From Acidobacteriota bacterium (lineage in GTDB: Bacteria; Acidobacteriota; Terriglobia; Terriglobales; Acidobacteriaceae), in contig JAJZGF010000018.1 in NCBI GenBank assembly GCA_021805025.1, positions 1 to 36,331 of the forward strand: a stretch of DNA of 36,331 nt, in the 5' to 3' direction. Positions 7,777 through 16,787 of this stretch are shown piece after piece. Position 1 is the first letter of the stretch. Every line of letters begins with the position of its first letter. Both the position numbers and the translations under genes were made by a program. Under the pieces are notes generated by a model that did no database searches, was not told the origin of the DNA, and saw only the letters and a program-made list of their open reading frames with translations.

Positions 7777-8655
7777 GTGGATGCGGCAGGCCGCTCCGAG
7801 CAGGGCGCGAAGCGACCCAGCAGAAAGACAGAGGAAGGGATCAAGGAACCCGTGGAGGCCGATTTATCGGAATTGGAGACGGCACTGGGGCATTCGTTTA
7901 CCCGGCCGGCGTTGCTGTTGCGCGCTCTGACCCACCGCTCACTCGCGAACCAGCACGCGCAGGAGGGAGCCGGCGAGGAGGCCGAACGTTTGCAGGACAA
8001 CGAGCGGCTTGAGTTCCTGGGCGATGCTGTTCTTGGGCTCGTGGTGGGCGAGTCTCTGTTTCAGCTCCATCCAGAGTGGGACGAAGGGGAACTGACCCGC
8101 GTGCGCGCTCAGCTTGTGAGCCGCCAGCACATGGCAGAGGTAGCCGGCGTGATCCAAGTGGGCAGTCATCTGCGGCTGAGCCGGGGCGAGGATCGCAGCG
8201 GGCTGCGCCGCAAGAGCACGGTTCTTTCCAATACCATGGAGGCCGTGATCGGCGCGGTTTACCTGGACGGCGGTCTGGAGCCGGTGCAGAGGTTTGTGCG
8301 CCGGCACGTGATGGGCGAAGCGGTGGAGCAGCTTGCCGAGCAGTTGCGTTCAGGCGCGGCGCTGGGCAACTACAAATCGGCGCTGCAGGAGCGTCTGCAG
8401 GCGGCACATGCGGGCACACCGGTGTACCGCTTGAAGAGCGAAAGCGGGCCGGACCATCGCAAGCGGTTCCTGGTGGAAGTGCGGATGAAGCCGGCCGAGG
8501 GTGAGCCGGGCAAGCCGCTGGCGCGGGGGACAGGCAGCACGAAGAAACATGCAGAGCAGGATGCGGCGCGGCGCGCGCTGGATCGCTTGCTGGGGACGCC
8601 AGCCGGGCCTGTTGACGGCGGTGAGCCGGCGATTGAGGAGCCGAGGGCGGAATGA
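7777..8655 (+). CDS. rnc: Ribonuclease III
   Basis: 292 residues with an extended N-terminus compared with the usual ~225-250. The catalytic domain has the signature NERLEFLGDAVLG (E76, E79, D83), and a second acidic patch in NTMEAVIGAVYLDGG; the C-terminal double-stranded RNA-binding domain runs from about 195 to 275 (NYKSALQERLQAAHAG, then GSTKKHAEQDAARRALD). It cleaves dsRNA in rRNA maturation and mRNA turnover. GTG 7777 is used; GTG 7852, preceded by AAGGA, would remove the nonconserved first 25 residues and is a real alternative. Its stop overlaps the lepB start (ATGA), so it heads an rnc-lepB-lepB run. Confidence 0.96.
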   Translation: MDAAGRSEQGAKRPSRKTEEGIKEPVEADLSELETALGHSFTRPALLLRALTHRSLANQHAQEGAGEEAERLQDNERLEFLGDAVLGLVVGESLFQLHPEWDEGELTRVRAQLVSRQHMAEVAGVIQVGSHLRLSRGEDRSGLRRKSTVLSNTMEAVIGAVYLDGGLEPVQRFVRRHVMGEAVEQLAEQLRSGAALGNYKSALQERLQAAHAGTPVYRLKSESGPDHRKRFLVEVRMKPAEGEPGKPLARGTGSTKKHAEQDAARRALDRLLGTPAGPVDGGEPAIEEPRAE

Positions 8656-9434
8656 CCGCGTCAGGCCAGCCCATGGCAGCCCTTGAGGCGCTGCCGGCGC
8701 ACCGCCTGCCGACGGTTGCTGAGGCGCTTGCTTCGCTGCTGAGCACGGTGGTTGTGGCCCTGTTTCTGCTAACGTTTGTGCTGCAGCCATTCCTGATTCC
8801 CTCCGAGAGCATGGAGCGGACGCTGCTGGTGGGAGACTTCCTGCTGGTCAATAAACAGGTTTTTGCGCCGGCCGGCAGTGCCGGAAACCCGGATCGGTGG
8901 ATTCTGCCCTATCGCGAGGTGCAGCGCGGCGACATTATTGTCTTCCACCATCCATCGCCGCCTTTCCTGATCAAGCGCGTGCTGGGCGTTCCGGGGGACA
9001 GAATCCGCATGGAGGACACGCGCGTGCTGGTGAACGGAGTGACGGTTGCGGAGCCCTATGCGGTGTATGAGCCAGCACCGCCGAATCCCTTTCGCGACAA
9101 CTTTCCCGCGCGGATCTACACCGATCCGAATGTGGACCCCGGCTGGTGGGAGCAGCTGCAGAGCCTGACGCACAACGGGGAACTTGTGGTGCCGCCGGGC
9201 GAGTACTTTGTGCTGGGCGACAACCGCAATCACAGTAAGGATTCGCGCTATTGGGGACTGGTGCCGCGAGACGCGATTGTGGCGCGACCGCTGGTGATTT
9301 ACTTCTCGCTGCGACGGCCGTCGACTACCGATACCGGACCTGCCGCGGATGATAGACTCGGACACGGCGGGGAAGTTGCGGGACGACTGAACTCCTTTGC
9401 GCGGTGGCATCGCATTTTCCAGGTGGTGCACTGA
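8652..9434 (+). CDS. lepB: Signal peptidase I (first copy)
   Basis: 260 residues. An N-terminal membrane anchor (~25-47, SLLSTVVVALFLLTFVLQ) precedes box B with the catalytic serine S53 (PSESMERTLLVGD), box D with the general base K108 (FLIKRVLGVPGDRI) and box E (VLGDNRNHSKDSRYWG). It removes signal peptides from exported proteins at the outer face of the inner membrane. ATG overlaps the rnc stop (ATGA). A paralogue follows immediately in the same direction. The C-terminal ~30 residues after the conserved core are not family-typical. Confidence 0.96.
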   Translation: MTASGQPMAALEALPAHRLPTVAEALASLLSTVVVALFLLTFVLQPFLIPSESMERTLLVGDFLLVNKQVFAPAGSAGNPDRWILPYREVQRGDIIVFHHPSPPFLIKRVLGVPGDRIRMEDTRVLVNGVTVAEPYAVYEPAPPNPFRDNFPARIYTDPNVDPGWWEQLQSLTHNGELVVPPGEYFVLGDNRNHSKDSRYWGLVPRDAIVARPLVIYFSLRRPSTTDTGPAADDRLGHGGEVAGRLNSFARWHRIFQVVH

Positions 9435-9456
9435 TGCGGACCCGGCGGACAGCCGG

Positions 9457-10308
9457 ATGAGATCTCCACAAGCGAGAGAAGGAATGACGAGAAAGAATAC
9501 GACGTCCACCGCGACGGACCTATCGCCGCAGCCAGCGGCTGTGCAGGAGCGAGTCGAGGAGACGCCTTTCGAGGCAGTTGCCGGCATCTGCAATGTTCTG
9601 GTGATTGGACTCTTCATTTTGACGTTTCTTGCGCAGAACTTTGTGATTCCCTCGGGCTCGATGGAGAAGACACTGCTTGTGGGTGATCATCTGCTTGTGG
9701 ATCGCATCACGCTGGCGCCGCCGACGAAGTGGATGCCGCTGGTGCATTATCGCGAGCCGCGGCGCGGCGACGTGATCGTCTTTCTGAAGCCGGTACCGGA
9801 CCTGGACGCGAACGGTCAGCCGCAGTATTTGTTTCTGGTCAAGCGCCTCATCGGCGTGCCGGGCGATCATATCCATCTGCGCGACGGGATCGTGATTGTG
9901 AACGGCGTGGCGCAGGATGAGCCTCATGCGCAGCCAACGACGCCGGACAACTATCGCGATTATCTTGACAACTTTCCAATGGTTCCGATGACGCCGGATA
10001 TGGGCGCAACCGAGGCGTGGTCTGTGGCGATGCCGAACTTCATCGAGGGGGCGGACCTGGCGGTGCCGCCGGGGATGTACTTCATGATGGGTGACAACCG
10101 CCATAACAGCCTGGATTCGCGCTTCTGGGGCTTTGTTCCGCGCGCGAACATCGTGGGGCGTCCGCTGTTCAACTACTGGTCGTTCCGCACGCCGGAGAGC
10201 GAATACGAAAAGACGGGCGCGGCCAGCAACGTGGCCTGGCTGGCCCACGTCGCCCTGCACTTCTTTACGGAGACGCGCTGGAGCCGGACACTGCACGTCA
10301 TACGCTGA
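9457..10308 (+). CDS. lepB: Signal peptidase I (second copy)
   Basis: About 283 residues from ATG 9457; ATG 9484 is also in frame and directly follows AAGGA, so the start is unsure. After a ~35-residue polar N-terminus comes one membrane segment (ICNVLVIGLFILTFLAQ), then S68 in PSGSMEKTLLVGD, K129 in FLVKRLIGVPGDHI and the box E motif MGDNRHNSLDSRFWG. All catalytic residues are intact. It differs clearly from the upstream copy, with a longer insert before the lysine box (PDLDANGQPQ), so the pair is an old duplication with possibly different substrate preference rather than a recent repeat. Confidence 0.95.
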   Translation: MRSPQAREGMTRKNTTSTATDLSPQPAAVQERVEETPFEAVAGICNVLVIGLFILTFLAQNFVIPSGSMEKTLLVGDHLLVDRITLAPPTKWMPLVHYREPRRGDVIVFLKPVPDLDANGQPQYLFLVKRLIGVPGDHIHLRDGIVIVNGVAQDEPHAQPTTPDNYRDYLDNFPMVPMTPDMGATEAWSVAMPNFIEGADLAVPPGMYFMMGDNRHNSLDSRFWGFVPRANIVGRPLFNYWSFRTPESEYEKTGAASNVAWLAHVALHFFTETRWSRTLHVIR

Positions 10309-10342
10309 GCCTCAACCCCCGAGCGGATTACGATAGAAGACC

Positions 10343-12922
10343 ATGACGGAAGACGCGCAGCGGCAGCGTAACAAGAAGCGACTGGGGTGGACGGCGGCAG
10401 CGATTGCTGTGGTCGTTGCCGTGCTCATCGTGCCTCCGCTGGTGAGCATCAGCCGCTACAAGAGCCGTATTACTCAGCTTGTCTCTGCATCGCTGGGCCG
10501 GCCGGTGCGCCTATCCTCAGTGGAGTTGCGGCTGTTGCCCCGGCCCGGCTTTGTGATCACGGACCTTACGGTGGACGAGGACCCGGCGTTTGGGGCGGAG
10601 CCTGTGCTTCATGCCAATACGGTGACTGCGTCGGTTCGGCTGTTTTCACTGTGGCGCGGACGGCTGGAGATCAGCCGCATCAGCGTGGACGAGGCGAGCC
10701 TGAACCTGGTGCGGTCAAGCGCCGGACGCTGGAACCTGGATCCGATTTTCCGCACGGCGGCGCAGGCCCGCGGCGGCAGGCAGGGCAAGGCGTTGCAACT
10801 GCCCTATCTTGAAGCGACAGATTCTCGCATCAATATCAAGAATGGGCTGGAAAAGCTGCCCTATTCGCTGGTCGGCGCGGATCTGTCGTTCTGGCAGGAG
10901 ATTCCGGGCGACTGGCGGCTGCGGCTGCGCGCGCAGCCTGCGCGCACGGACGTGACGCTGGACCTTGCGGATACGGGGATCGTGCAAGTGGAGGCGGACC
11001 TCCGGAGGGCCGCTGAGCTGCGCAACATGCCTGTGCATCTGGATGTGGAGTGGCGCGACGCGCAACTTGGTCAGTTGAGCCGGCTCGTGCTGGGCTCTGA
11101 CCCCGGATGGCGCGGCGATTTGCGAGGCAATCTGCAACTGGACGGCACGGGCGAAGCGGCCAGTGTGAAGACCCGGTTGCGGGCGACGAGCGTGCATCGC
11201 GCCGAGTTCGCTCCTGTGACGGCTCTGGACTTTGACGCCAACTGCAGCTTTGTTTACCACTACTCGGCGCGATCGCTTGAGCAACTGGCGTGCGATTCGC
11301 CGCTGGGCGATGGCCGCATCCATCTGACGGGAACGCTTCCGGCCAGTGGAGCTGAGGAGCTGCACGCACAGCTGCAGCGGATTCCTGCACAGGCGGGACT
11401 GGACATGCTGCGGACGGTGCGCAGCGGGATAGACGCAACGCTGCAAGCCGCAGGCACGGTGAGCGGCGAGCTATCGTATGACTCGGGTGCCGGCGGCAGC
11501 CAGGAAACGCAGGCAGCAAAGCCCCAGCCGCGCAAAGCCGGGCGGGCCCGGCAGCACGCCATTGCCGCGCCAACCCCGGCGCTGACGGGCAGTCTCGCGG
11601 TGGAGTCCTTTGTGCTCTCCGGCGATGCACTGAAGCAGCCAATCCAGATTGCGAAGGCGGTGCTGGAGCCCGCGGCCCCCGTGCAGGGCGAGCCGGAGGC
11701 GCTTGGCACCCAGCTCACGCTTCCTTCGGGCGGCGATACGCCCCTGGAGATTGGGCTGCGGCTGACCCGCAGTGGCTATATGGCAACGCTGCGCGGGCCG
11801 GTGTCGTTTGTCCGGCTGCGCGAACTGGCCAGCGCCATGGGAACGGGACAGTTTGGCGCACTGGCGAATGTGGCGGGCGAAGCCCCGGTGCTTGACCTGA
11901 CGGCAGAGGGACCGTGGCTGCCAAGGCAGGATGTGCCGGCGAGTTCAGAGAGCGCTGCCGGAGCGCGGGTAGCGCCGGAGGGTTCGCCGCGCAACATAGG
12001 GCCTTACGCCGACCAGGTGACGGGGACGGTGATCCTGCACAATACAAACTGGAAGACCGATGCCCTGGCCAGTCCGGTTGAGATTACGCAGGGAACTCTC
12101 CACCTTGGCCCGGACGAGCTGCGCTGGGACCCGGTCACATTCACCTATGGTCCATTAAAGGGCAACGGGACACTGGTGCTGCCCGTGACGTGCGACCCGG
12201 CGAGGCCTTGCGTGCCGGCGTTGCACGTGGAGTTTGACGACCTAGACGCGGGGACCGTGCAGGCCGCACTGCTGGGTGCGCGAAAGCCGGGCACCGTGGT
12301 GTCGGACCTGATTGCGCGATTCACGTCCGCGAGCGCGACCCCGTGGCCGCTGCTGGATGCGACGCTGCAAGCCTCGACGCTGACTCTGGGTCCGGTGAAA
12401 CTGCAAAAGGCCCAGGCCGATCTGCACATCAAGGCCGGCGGCGCGGACATTGTAAGCCTGGATGCGGGCCTGCTGGGAGGGAAGCTTCATGCAGCCGGGA
12501 CGGTGACCGCGGGAGACAAGCCGGTCTATGCGATCGAGGGCAGCGTTGAGAAGGCCGATGCTGCGGCCGTCTGCCAACTGGTAGGGTTGCACTGCAAAGG
12601 CGGGCCGATTGCCGCACAGGGCAAGGTTGAGCTGGCGGGATTCTCCGCGGCGGACCTGGCAGCGTCGGCGAAGGGAAGCATGCACTTTGAATGGCGGCGA
12701 GGAGCGGTGGCCGGCGATACCGGGCTGCAATCGCCCGTCGAGTTGGCGCACTTCGCTCTGTGGACCGGCGATGCCGGAATTGCACAGGGCGCGATTACTG
12801 TGGAGCAGAACACCGTGACCCAGGGAGCGAAACAGTTGAGGGTGAGCGCCACAGTGCCGTTTGTGGACCCTCCACACATTCGCTTCGCAGCGCCGGGGCC
12901 GGAGGCGGCCGCAAAGCGCTGA
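10343..12922 (+). CDS. AsmA-family envelope protein
   Basis: 859 residues. One N-terminal membrane segment (~14-35, AAAIAVVVAVLIVPPLV) is followed by the AsmA N-terminal signature: LGRPVRLSSVELRLLPRPGF, then a beta-rich stretch with SLWRGRLEISRISVDEASLN. The remainder is a long beta-rich repeat body typical of AsmA/TamB/YhdP proteins, which form elongated periplasmic bridges implicated in phospholipid transport and outer-membrane assembly. An Ala/Pro/Gln/Lys-rich low-complexity linker (~400) interrupts it. It lies 34 bases after lepB and probably belongs to the same operon. Function in lipid transport is inferred from the family. Confidence 0.88.
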   Translation: MTEDAQRQRNKKRLGWTAAAIAVVVAVLIVPPLVSISRYKSRITQLVSASLGRPVRLSSVELRLLPRPGFVITDLTVDEDPAFGAEPVLHANTVTASVRLFSLWRGRLEISRISVDEASLNLVRSSAGRWNLDPIFRTAAQARGGRQGKALQLPYLEATDSRINIKNGLEKLPYSLVGADLSFWQEIPGDWRLRLRAQPARTDVTLDLADTGIVQVEADLRRAAELRNMPVHLDVEWRDAQLGQLSRLVLGSDPGWRGDLRGNLQLDGTGEAASVKTRLRATSVHRAEFAPVTALDFDANCSFVYHYSARSLEQLACDSPLGDGRIHLTGTLPASGAEELHAQLQRIPAQAGLDMLRTVRSGIDATLQAAGTVSGELSYDSGAGGSQETQAAKPQPRKAGRARQHAIAAPTPALTGSLAVESFVLSGDALKQPIQIAKAVLEPAAPVQGEPEALGTQLTLPSGGDTPLEIGLRLTRSGYMATLRGPVSFVRLRELASAMGTGQFGALANVAGEAPVLDLTAEGPWLPRQDVPASSESAAGARVAPEGSPRNIGPYADQVTGTVILHNTNWKTDALASPVEITQGTLHLGPDELRWDPVTFTYGPLKGNGTLVLPVTCDPARPCVPALHVEFDDLDAGTVQAALLGARKPGTVVSDLIARFTSASATPWPLLDATLQASTLTLGPVKLQKAQADLHIKAGGADIVSLDAGLLGGKLHAAGTVTAGDKPVYAIEGSVEKADAAAVCQLVGLHCKGGPIAAQGKVELAGFSAADLAASAKGSMHFEWRRGAVAGDTGLQSPVELAHFALWTGDAGIAQGAITVEQNTVTQGAKQLRVSATVPFVDPPHIRFAAPGPEAAAKR

Positions 12923-12953
12923 AGGACGACCTACCGGCCGTTACAATGGAGCC

Positions 12954-13643
12954 ATGGGCCAACCGATTGCCGCTTCCCCGGTAAAGATTCATTGCAAGGG
13001 CGTGCTCTTTGACATGGACGGGATTTTAATCTCTTCCCTGGGCTCAGTGGAGCGCAGCTGGACCAAGTGGGCGACCCTGCGCGGAGTGGATCCGGAGTAT
13101 GCAATCAGCGTGGTGCATGGGCGGCGCGCGATCGACAGCGTGGCGAGGCTGCGCCCGGACCTGGACAGCGAAGCCGAGCTAAAAATCATTGAAGATATCG
13201 AGATGGAGGACAACGACGGGTTGGTTGTCCTGCCGGGCGTGGTGGACCTGCTGGCTGCGCTGCCGGCACGTTGCTGGACTGTGGTGACGAGCGCAACGGA
13301 ACGGTTGGCGCGCGTACGATTGGCGGCCGGCGGCGTTCCGGTGCCTGAGCGCATGGTGACCGCCGAGCGCGTGACTCACGGAAAGCCGCATCCGGAGCCG
13401 TTTGTGGCCGGCGCGGAACTGCTGGGATTCAAGCCTGCCGAGTGCGTCGTGTTTGAGGATTCAGCGTCCGGCGCACAGGCCGGGCGCGATGCCGGATGCA
13501 CGGTGATTGCGACCACGTTTTCTCACGCAGCAGCGGAACTGAACGCCGCGCATTACCTGGTTACGGATTTAACCGGCATTGAAGTGAAGCCAGGGGCGTT
13601 GAGTGCGGCGCTGACCCTGTCTTTCACGCCGCTTGCGCCGTAG
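12954..13643 (+). CDS. HAD-superfamily sugar-phosphatase-like hydrolase
   Basis: About 229 residues from ATG 12954; upstream in-frame codons overlap the AsmA gene and are not conserved. Motif I is FDMDGI (nucleophile D20, acid/base D22), motif II is VTSATERL, motif III is HGKPHPEPF with the catalytic Lys, and motif IV is VFEDSASGAQAG. The helical cap between motifs I and II and overall size fit subfamily IA, like sugar-phosphate or phosphoglycolate phosphatases. The small substrate cannot be named from sequence alone. Its end faces the carbonic-anhydrase-like gene with only four bases between stops. Confidence 0.92.
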   Translation: MGQPIAASPVKIHCKGVLFDMDGILISSLGSVERSWTKWATLRGVDPEYAISVVHGRRAIDSVARLRPDLDSEAELKIIEDIEMEDNDGLVVLPGVVDLLAALPARCWTVVTSATERLARVRLAAGGVPVPERMVTAERVTHGKPHPEPFVAGAELLGFKPAECVVFEDSASGAQAGRDAGCTVIATTFSHAAAELNAAHYLVTDLTGIEVKPGALSAALTLSFTPLAP

Positions 13644-13647
13644 CGCC

Positions 13648-14397
13648 TTACTCATTTCCCTCGATGAGCCGGTCGTGAGGATCCTGCAGGGGGCGCGAAT
13701 TCATCTTGTAGAGACGCCGGAAGGCCAGCAACTGATCTGTGCTGATGGTGACGGGCTGCTCCATGACAAACCATCGCACGCCCTCCGTGCAGGGCGGGGT
13801 AGACAGCGATCCCATATAGGTCCAGTAACCGCGATCTGCCGGGAGCAGGCCGCCGGCATTGATCATGTCTGTGATCTGCTCACTGCTGCCGATGGTCTGG
13901 GGCAGGTGCTCCCATAGCGCGGACATCGTGGCGTTGGGCGCGTCGCGGCTCTCAGTCAGCTGAACGGCGAGGATGGCGAGTCTGCCGTCGGCGCTCCGGT
14001 GCATGAATTGAATATCCATATCCGCGAGGCGGCCATTTACGGCATGTTCAGCGGGGCGGTGGAAGTCGTAGGACTCGAGGTTGTAGCGCACGCCGCCGGC
14101 CACGATGTAGCTGCCGGGATGCACGAGAACCTGAATGGTGCGGCCCGTGTTCTTGAGGGTGACACCGCCGGCGATGTAGTGGAACTCGATCGGCTGCAGG
14201 GCCTTGTTACGGTGCGCGCCGTGGATGTCAATGGGAGACTGCGCCAGTCCCTGCGAGCAGGCGCGATAGGCGGGGTCGAGCTTACCCCATGACAACGGGC
14301 CATATTTGCCTTGATAGTCCCACAGTGCAGAGGTTTGCGCAGGAACTGCAGTTGCCAAGCCTGCCAGAGCAGCGGCAAGCACAAGATAGCGAATCAT
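13648..14397 (-). CDS. Alpha-carbonic-anhydrase-like exported protein lacking zinc histidines
   Basis: 249 residues with a signal peptide (LVLAAALAGLATAVPAQ). The alpha-CA fold is clear: QSPIDIHGA, the FHRPAEHAVNG segment and YMGSLSTPPCTEGVRWFV, which keeps the threonine region of the active site. The zinc-ligand segments are changed: SYDFHRPAEH has Asp111 where the first ligand (His94 in human CA II numbering) should be, keeping only H113; DMDIQFMHR has Gln130 at the third ligand position (His119). With one of three histidines left, normal zinc-hydroxide catalysis is unlikely. It may be a carbonic-anhydrase-related binding protein or use another metal. The start has GAGG six bases upstream. 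The nearest neighbours are unrelated. Confidence 0.88.
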   Translation of the reverse strand: MIRYLVLAAALAGLATAVPAQTSALWDYQGKYGPLSWGKLDPAYRACSQGLAQSPIDIHGAHRNKALQPIEFHYIAGGVTLKNTGRTIQVLVHPGSYIVAGGVRYNLESYDFHRPAEHAVNGRLADMDIQFMHRSADGRLAILAVQLTESRDAPNATMSALWEHLPQTIGSSEQITDMINAGGLLPADRGYWTYMGSLSTPPCTEGVRWFVMEQPVTISTDQLLAFRRLYKMNSRPLQDPHDRLIEGNE

Positions 14398-14464
14398 GAA
14401 TACCTCACGTTCAGGTATGAATCGAGATACCGAAGCATTCTATTGCATGGACGTACCGGCTAAG

Positions 14465-14502
14465 AAAAAAGAAGCGGAATCCTCCGGGGAGAACTCCGCT
14501 TC
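14465..14502 (-). terminator. Rho-independent terminator of metK
   Basis: Inverted repeat GAAGCGGA / TCCGCTTC (14471-14478 and 14495-14502) with an inner CTCC/GGAG pairing, followed on the minus strand by a run of six T. It begins 28 bases after the metK stop codon. Confidence 0.85.
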
Positions 14503-14529
14503 TCTGCCATTAGGCGCTGTGGCGATGCG

Positions 14530-15693
<1,164 letters not shown>

Positions 15694-15880
15694 CTTCGTA
15701 TTCCTCCCCATTGAAGGGATTTTCTTGGGTTGGCCTGCCGCGCTTGCCGGTTCGCTCTGGATAAGCCGGCGCGGAGGAAGAACAAGGGTCCATCCTGCAT
15801 CGGAGAGACAAGCCTGTCCCGACGGGCCTGAGCCGATCAGCACATCCTTTTATGGTAACTTGCCGGGGAGGTTGCCGCAA
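15694..15880 (-). promoter_or_regulatory. metK promoter and structured 5' leader (possible riboswitch or attenuator)
   Basis: On the minus strand TTGCGG, 17 bases, then TACCAT (around 15857) is a plausible promoter, giving a leader of about 150 bases. Within it a stem CCGC/GCGG with an inner GCCGG/CCGGC encloses a loop containing CTTATCCAGAG, identical to the 5' core of S-box (SAM-I) riboswitches; CCGGCAA follows. Immediately before the gene, UCCC can pair with GGGA of the Shine-Dalgarno. The full S-box core is not present, so identity as a known class is not established. Confidence 0.4.
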
Positions 15881-15965
15881 AGATCAGGGAGCGAATGGGG
15901 CGAACCTGAGTCCCAAGGGCGCAATGGAGGGTGTGAACCGCGCAGGGGGTTAACGGGCCGGGAAG

Positions 15966-16469
15966 CTAAGGAAGCAGGGCACTGAGGATGGAGGTGGAAA
16001 TCGACTGTGCCTTGACCACAACCGGATGCAGGGGCATCAGGGTGCTCCACCAGCCGGCGCGGACGCCCCAGTAGCGGACGGTGACGAAGGCCGCAACGGA
16101 GACGACTGACACGAGCACGGCGGCGCTGATCCAGCGGATGCGTAGATCCATGGCTTCGCGCCTCTGCAGCCTGGACCGTCCCACGTTGGCGGCAAAGGCG
16201 GTCCAGCCCTGATCGTCAACAGCGGGACTAAGGACGTGCTCCGCCTCGCTTAGGAAGCGGTCTGTCCACTGGCGCTCGTCAAGGCCGACTGCGCCTGCAT
16301 ATCCCCGGACAATTCCTTTGGTCAGGATGCCGCCCGGCAGGGAGCGAAACTTTCCCTCCTCCAGAGCGACAAGGTGCCGCTGGCTGATCTTGGTCACGCC
16401 GGTGATGTGTTCCAACGCGATGCCGCGGGCAACCCGCTCAGCGCGAAGATCTTCTCCAAAGCTTCCCAT
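15966..16469 (-). CDS. Short RodZ-like HTH membrane protein
   Basis: 167 residues. The N-terminal helix-turn-helix (HTH_25/RodZ type) reads SFGEDLRAERVARGIALEHI and ISQRHLVALEEGKFRSLPG, and GIVRGYAGAVGLD matches the RodZ signature after it. One membrane segment lies near 111-130 (ISAAVLVSVVSVAAFVTV). RodZ normally has over 250 residues with a periplasmic beta domain; here only ~35 residues follow the membrane segment, so the periplasmic part is missing. RodZ links MreB to the membrane in cell-shape control; that role is only suggestive for this short form. The promoter is strong. It precedes metK but with its own stop and a 272-base gap. Confidence 0.82.
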   Translation of the reverse strand: MGSFGEDLRAERVARGIALEHITGVTKISQRHLVALEEGKFRSLPGGILTKGIVRGYAGAVGLDERQWTDRFLSEAEHVLSPAVDDQGWTAFAANVGRSRLQRREAMDLRIRWISAAVLVSVVSVAAFVTVRYWGVRAGWWSTLMPLHPVVVKAQSISTSILSALLP

Positions 16470-16519
16470 CGGTAACCATGAAGGCTGGTATCACCAAACC
16501 TTATCACTTTTCCACAATT

Positions 16520-16549
16520 ATGATACGTATTGAATTCGGTTCAAGTCAA
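16520..16549 (-). promoter_or_regulatory. Sigma-70 promoter of the RodZ-like gene
   Basis: On the minus strand TTGACT (16544-16549), an 18-base spacer, then TATCAT (16520-16525), each five of six to consensus, about 50 bases before the start codon. The rest of the 318-base divergent gap to the permease gene (16470-16787) shows no further gene and no clear plus-strand promoter. Confidence 0.65.
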
Positions 16550-16787
16550 AAGAGATTTTCGCATTCTCCTTTGCTTTCATTACTCTGGTACTTGAGTTCC
16601 ATTTTGGGAATCACGGGACCACGTCCGGCTCGCGAGGGTGTCATGGGTGCTGGACAGCGTCGCAGGAGGCGAGCGGCGGGTGACTGTGGAGACGGTGGTA
16701 ACCATACCCTGGGGATGGAAAGGCTGATACCCTTGAGAGTGGGACTGGCACTGCGAGTTGCCTACCCCGTGGAGTTCTTGCCCCGCA

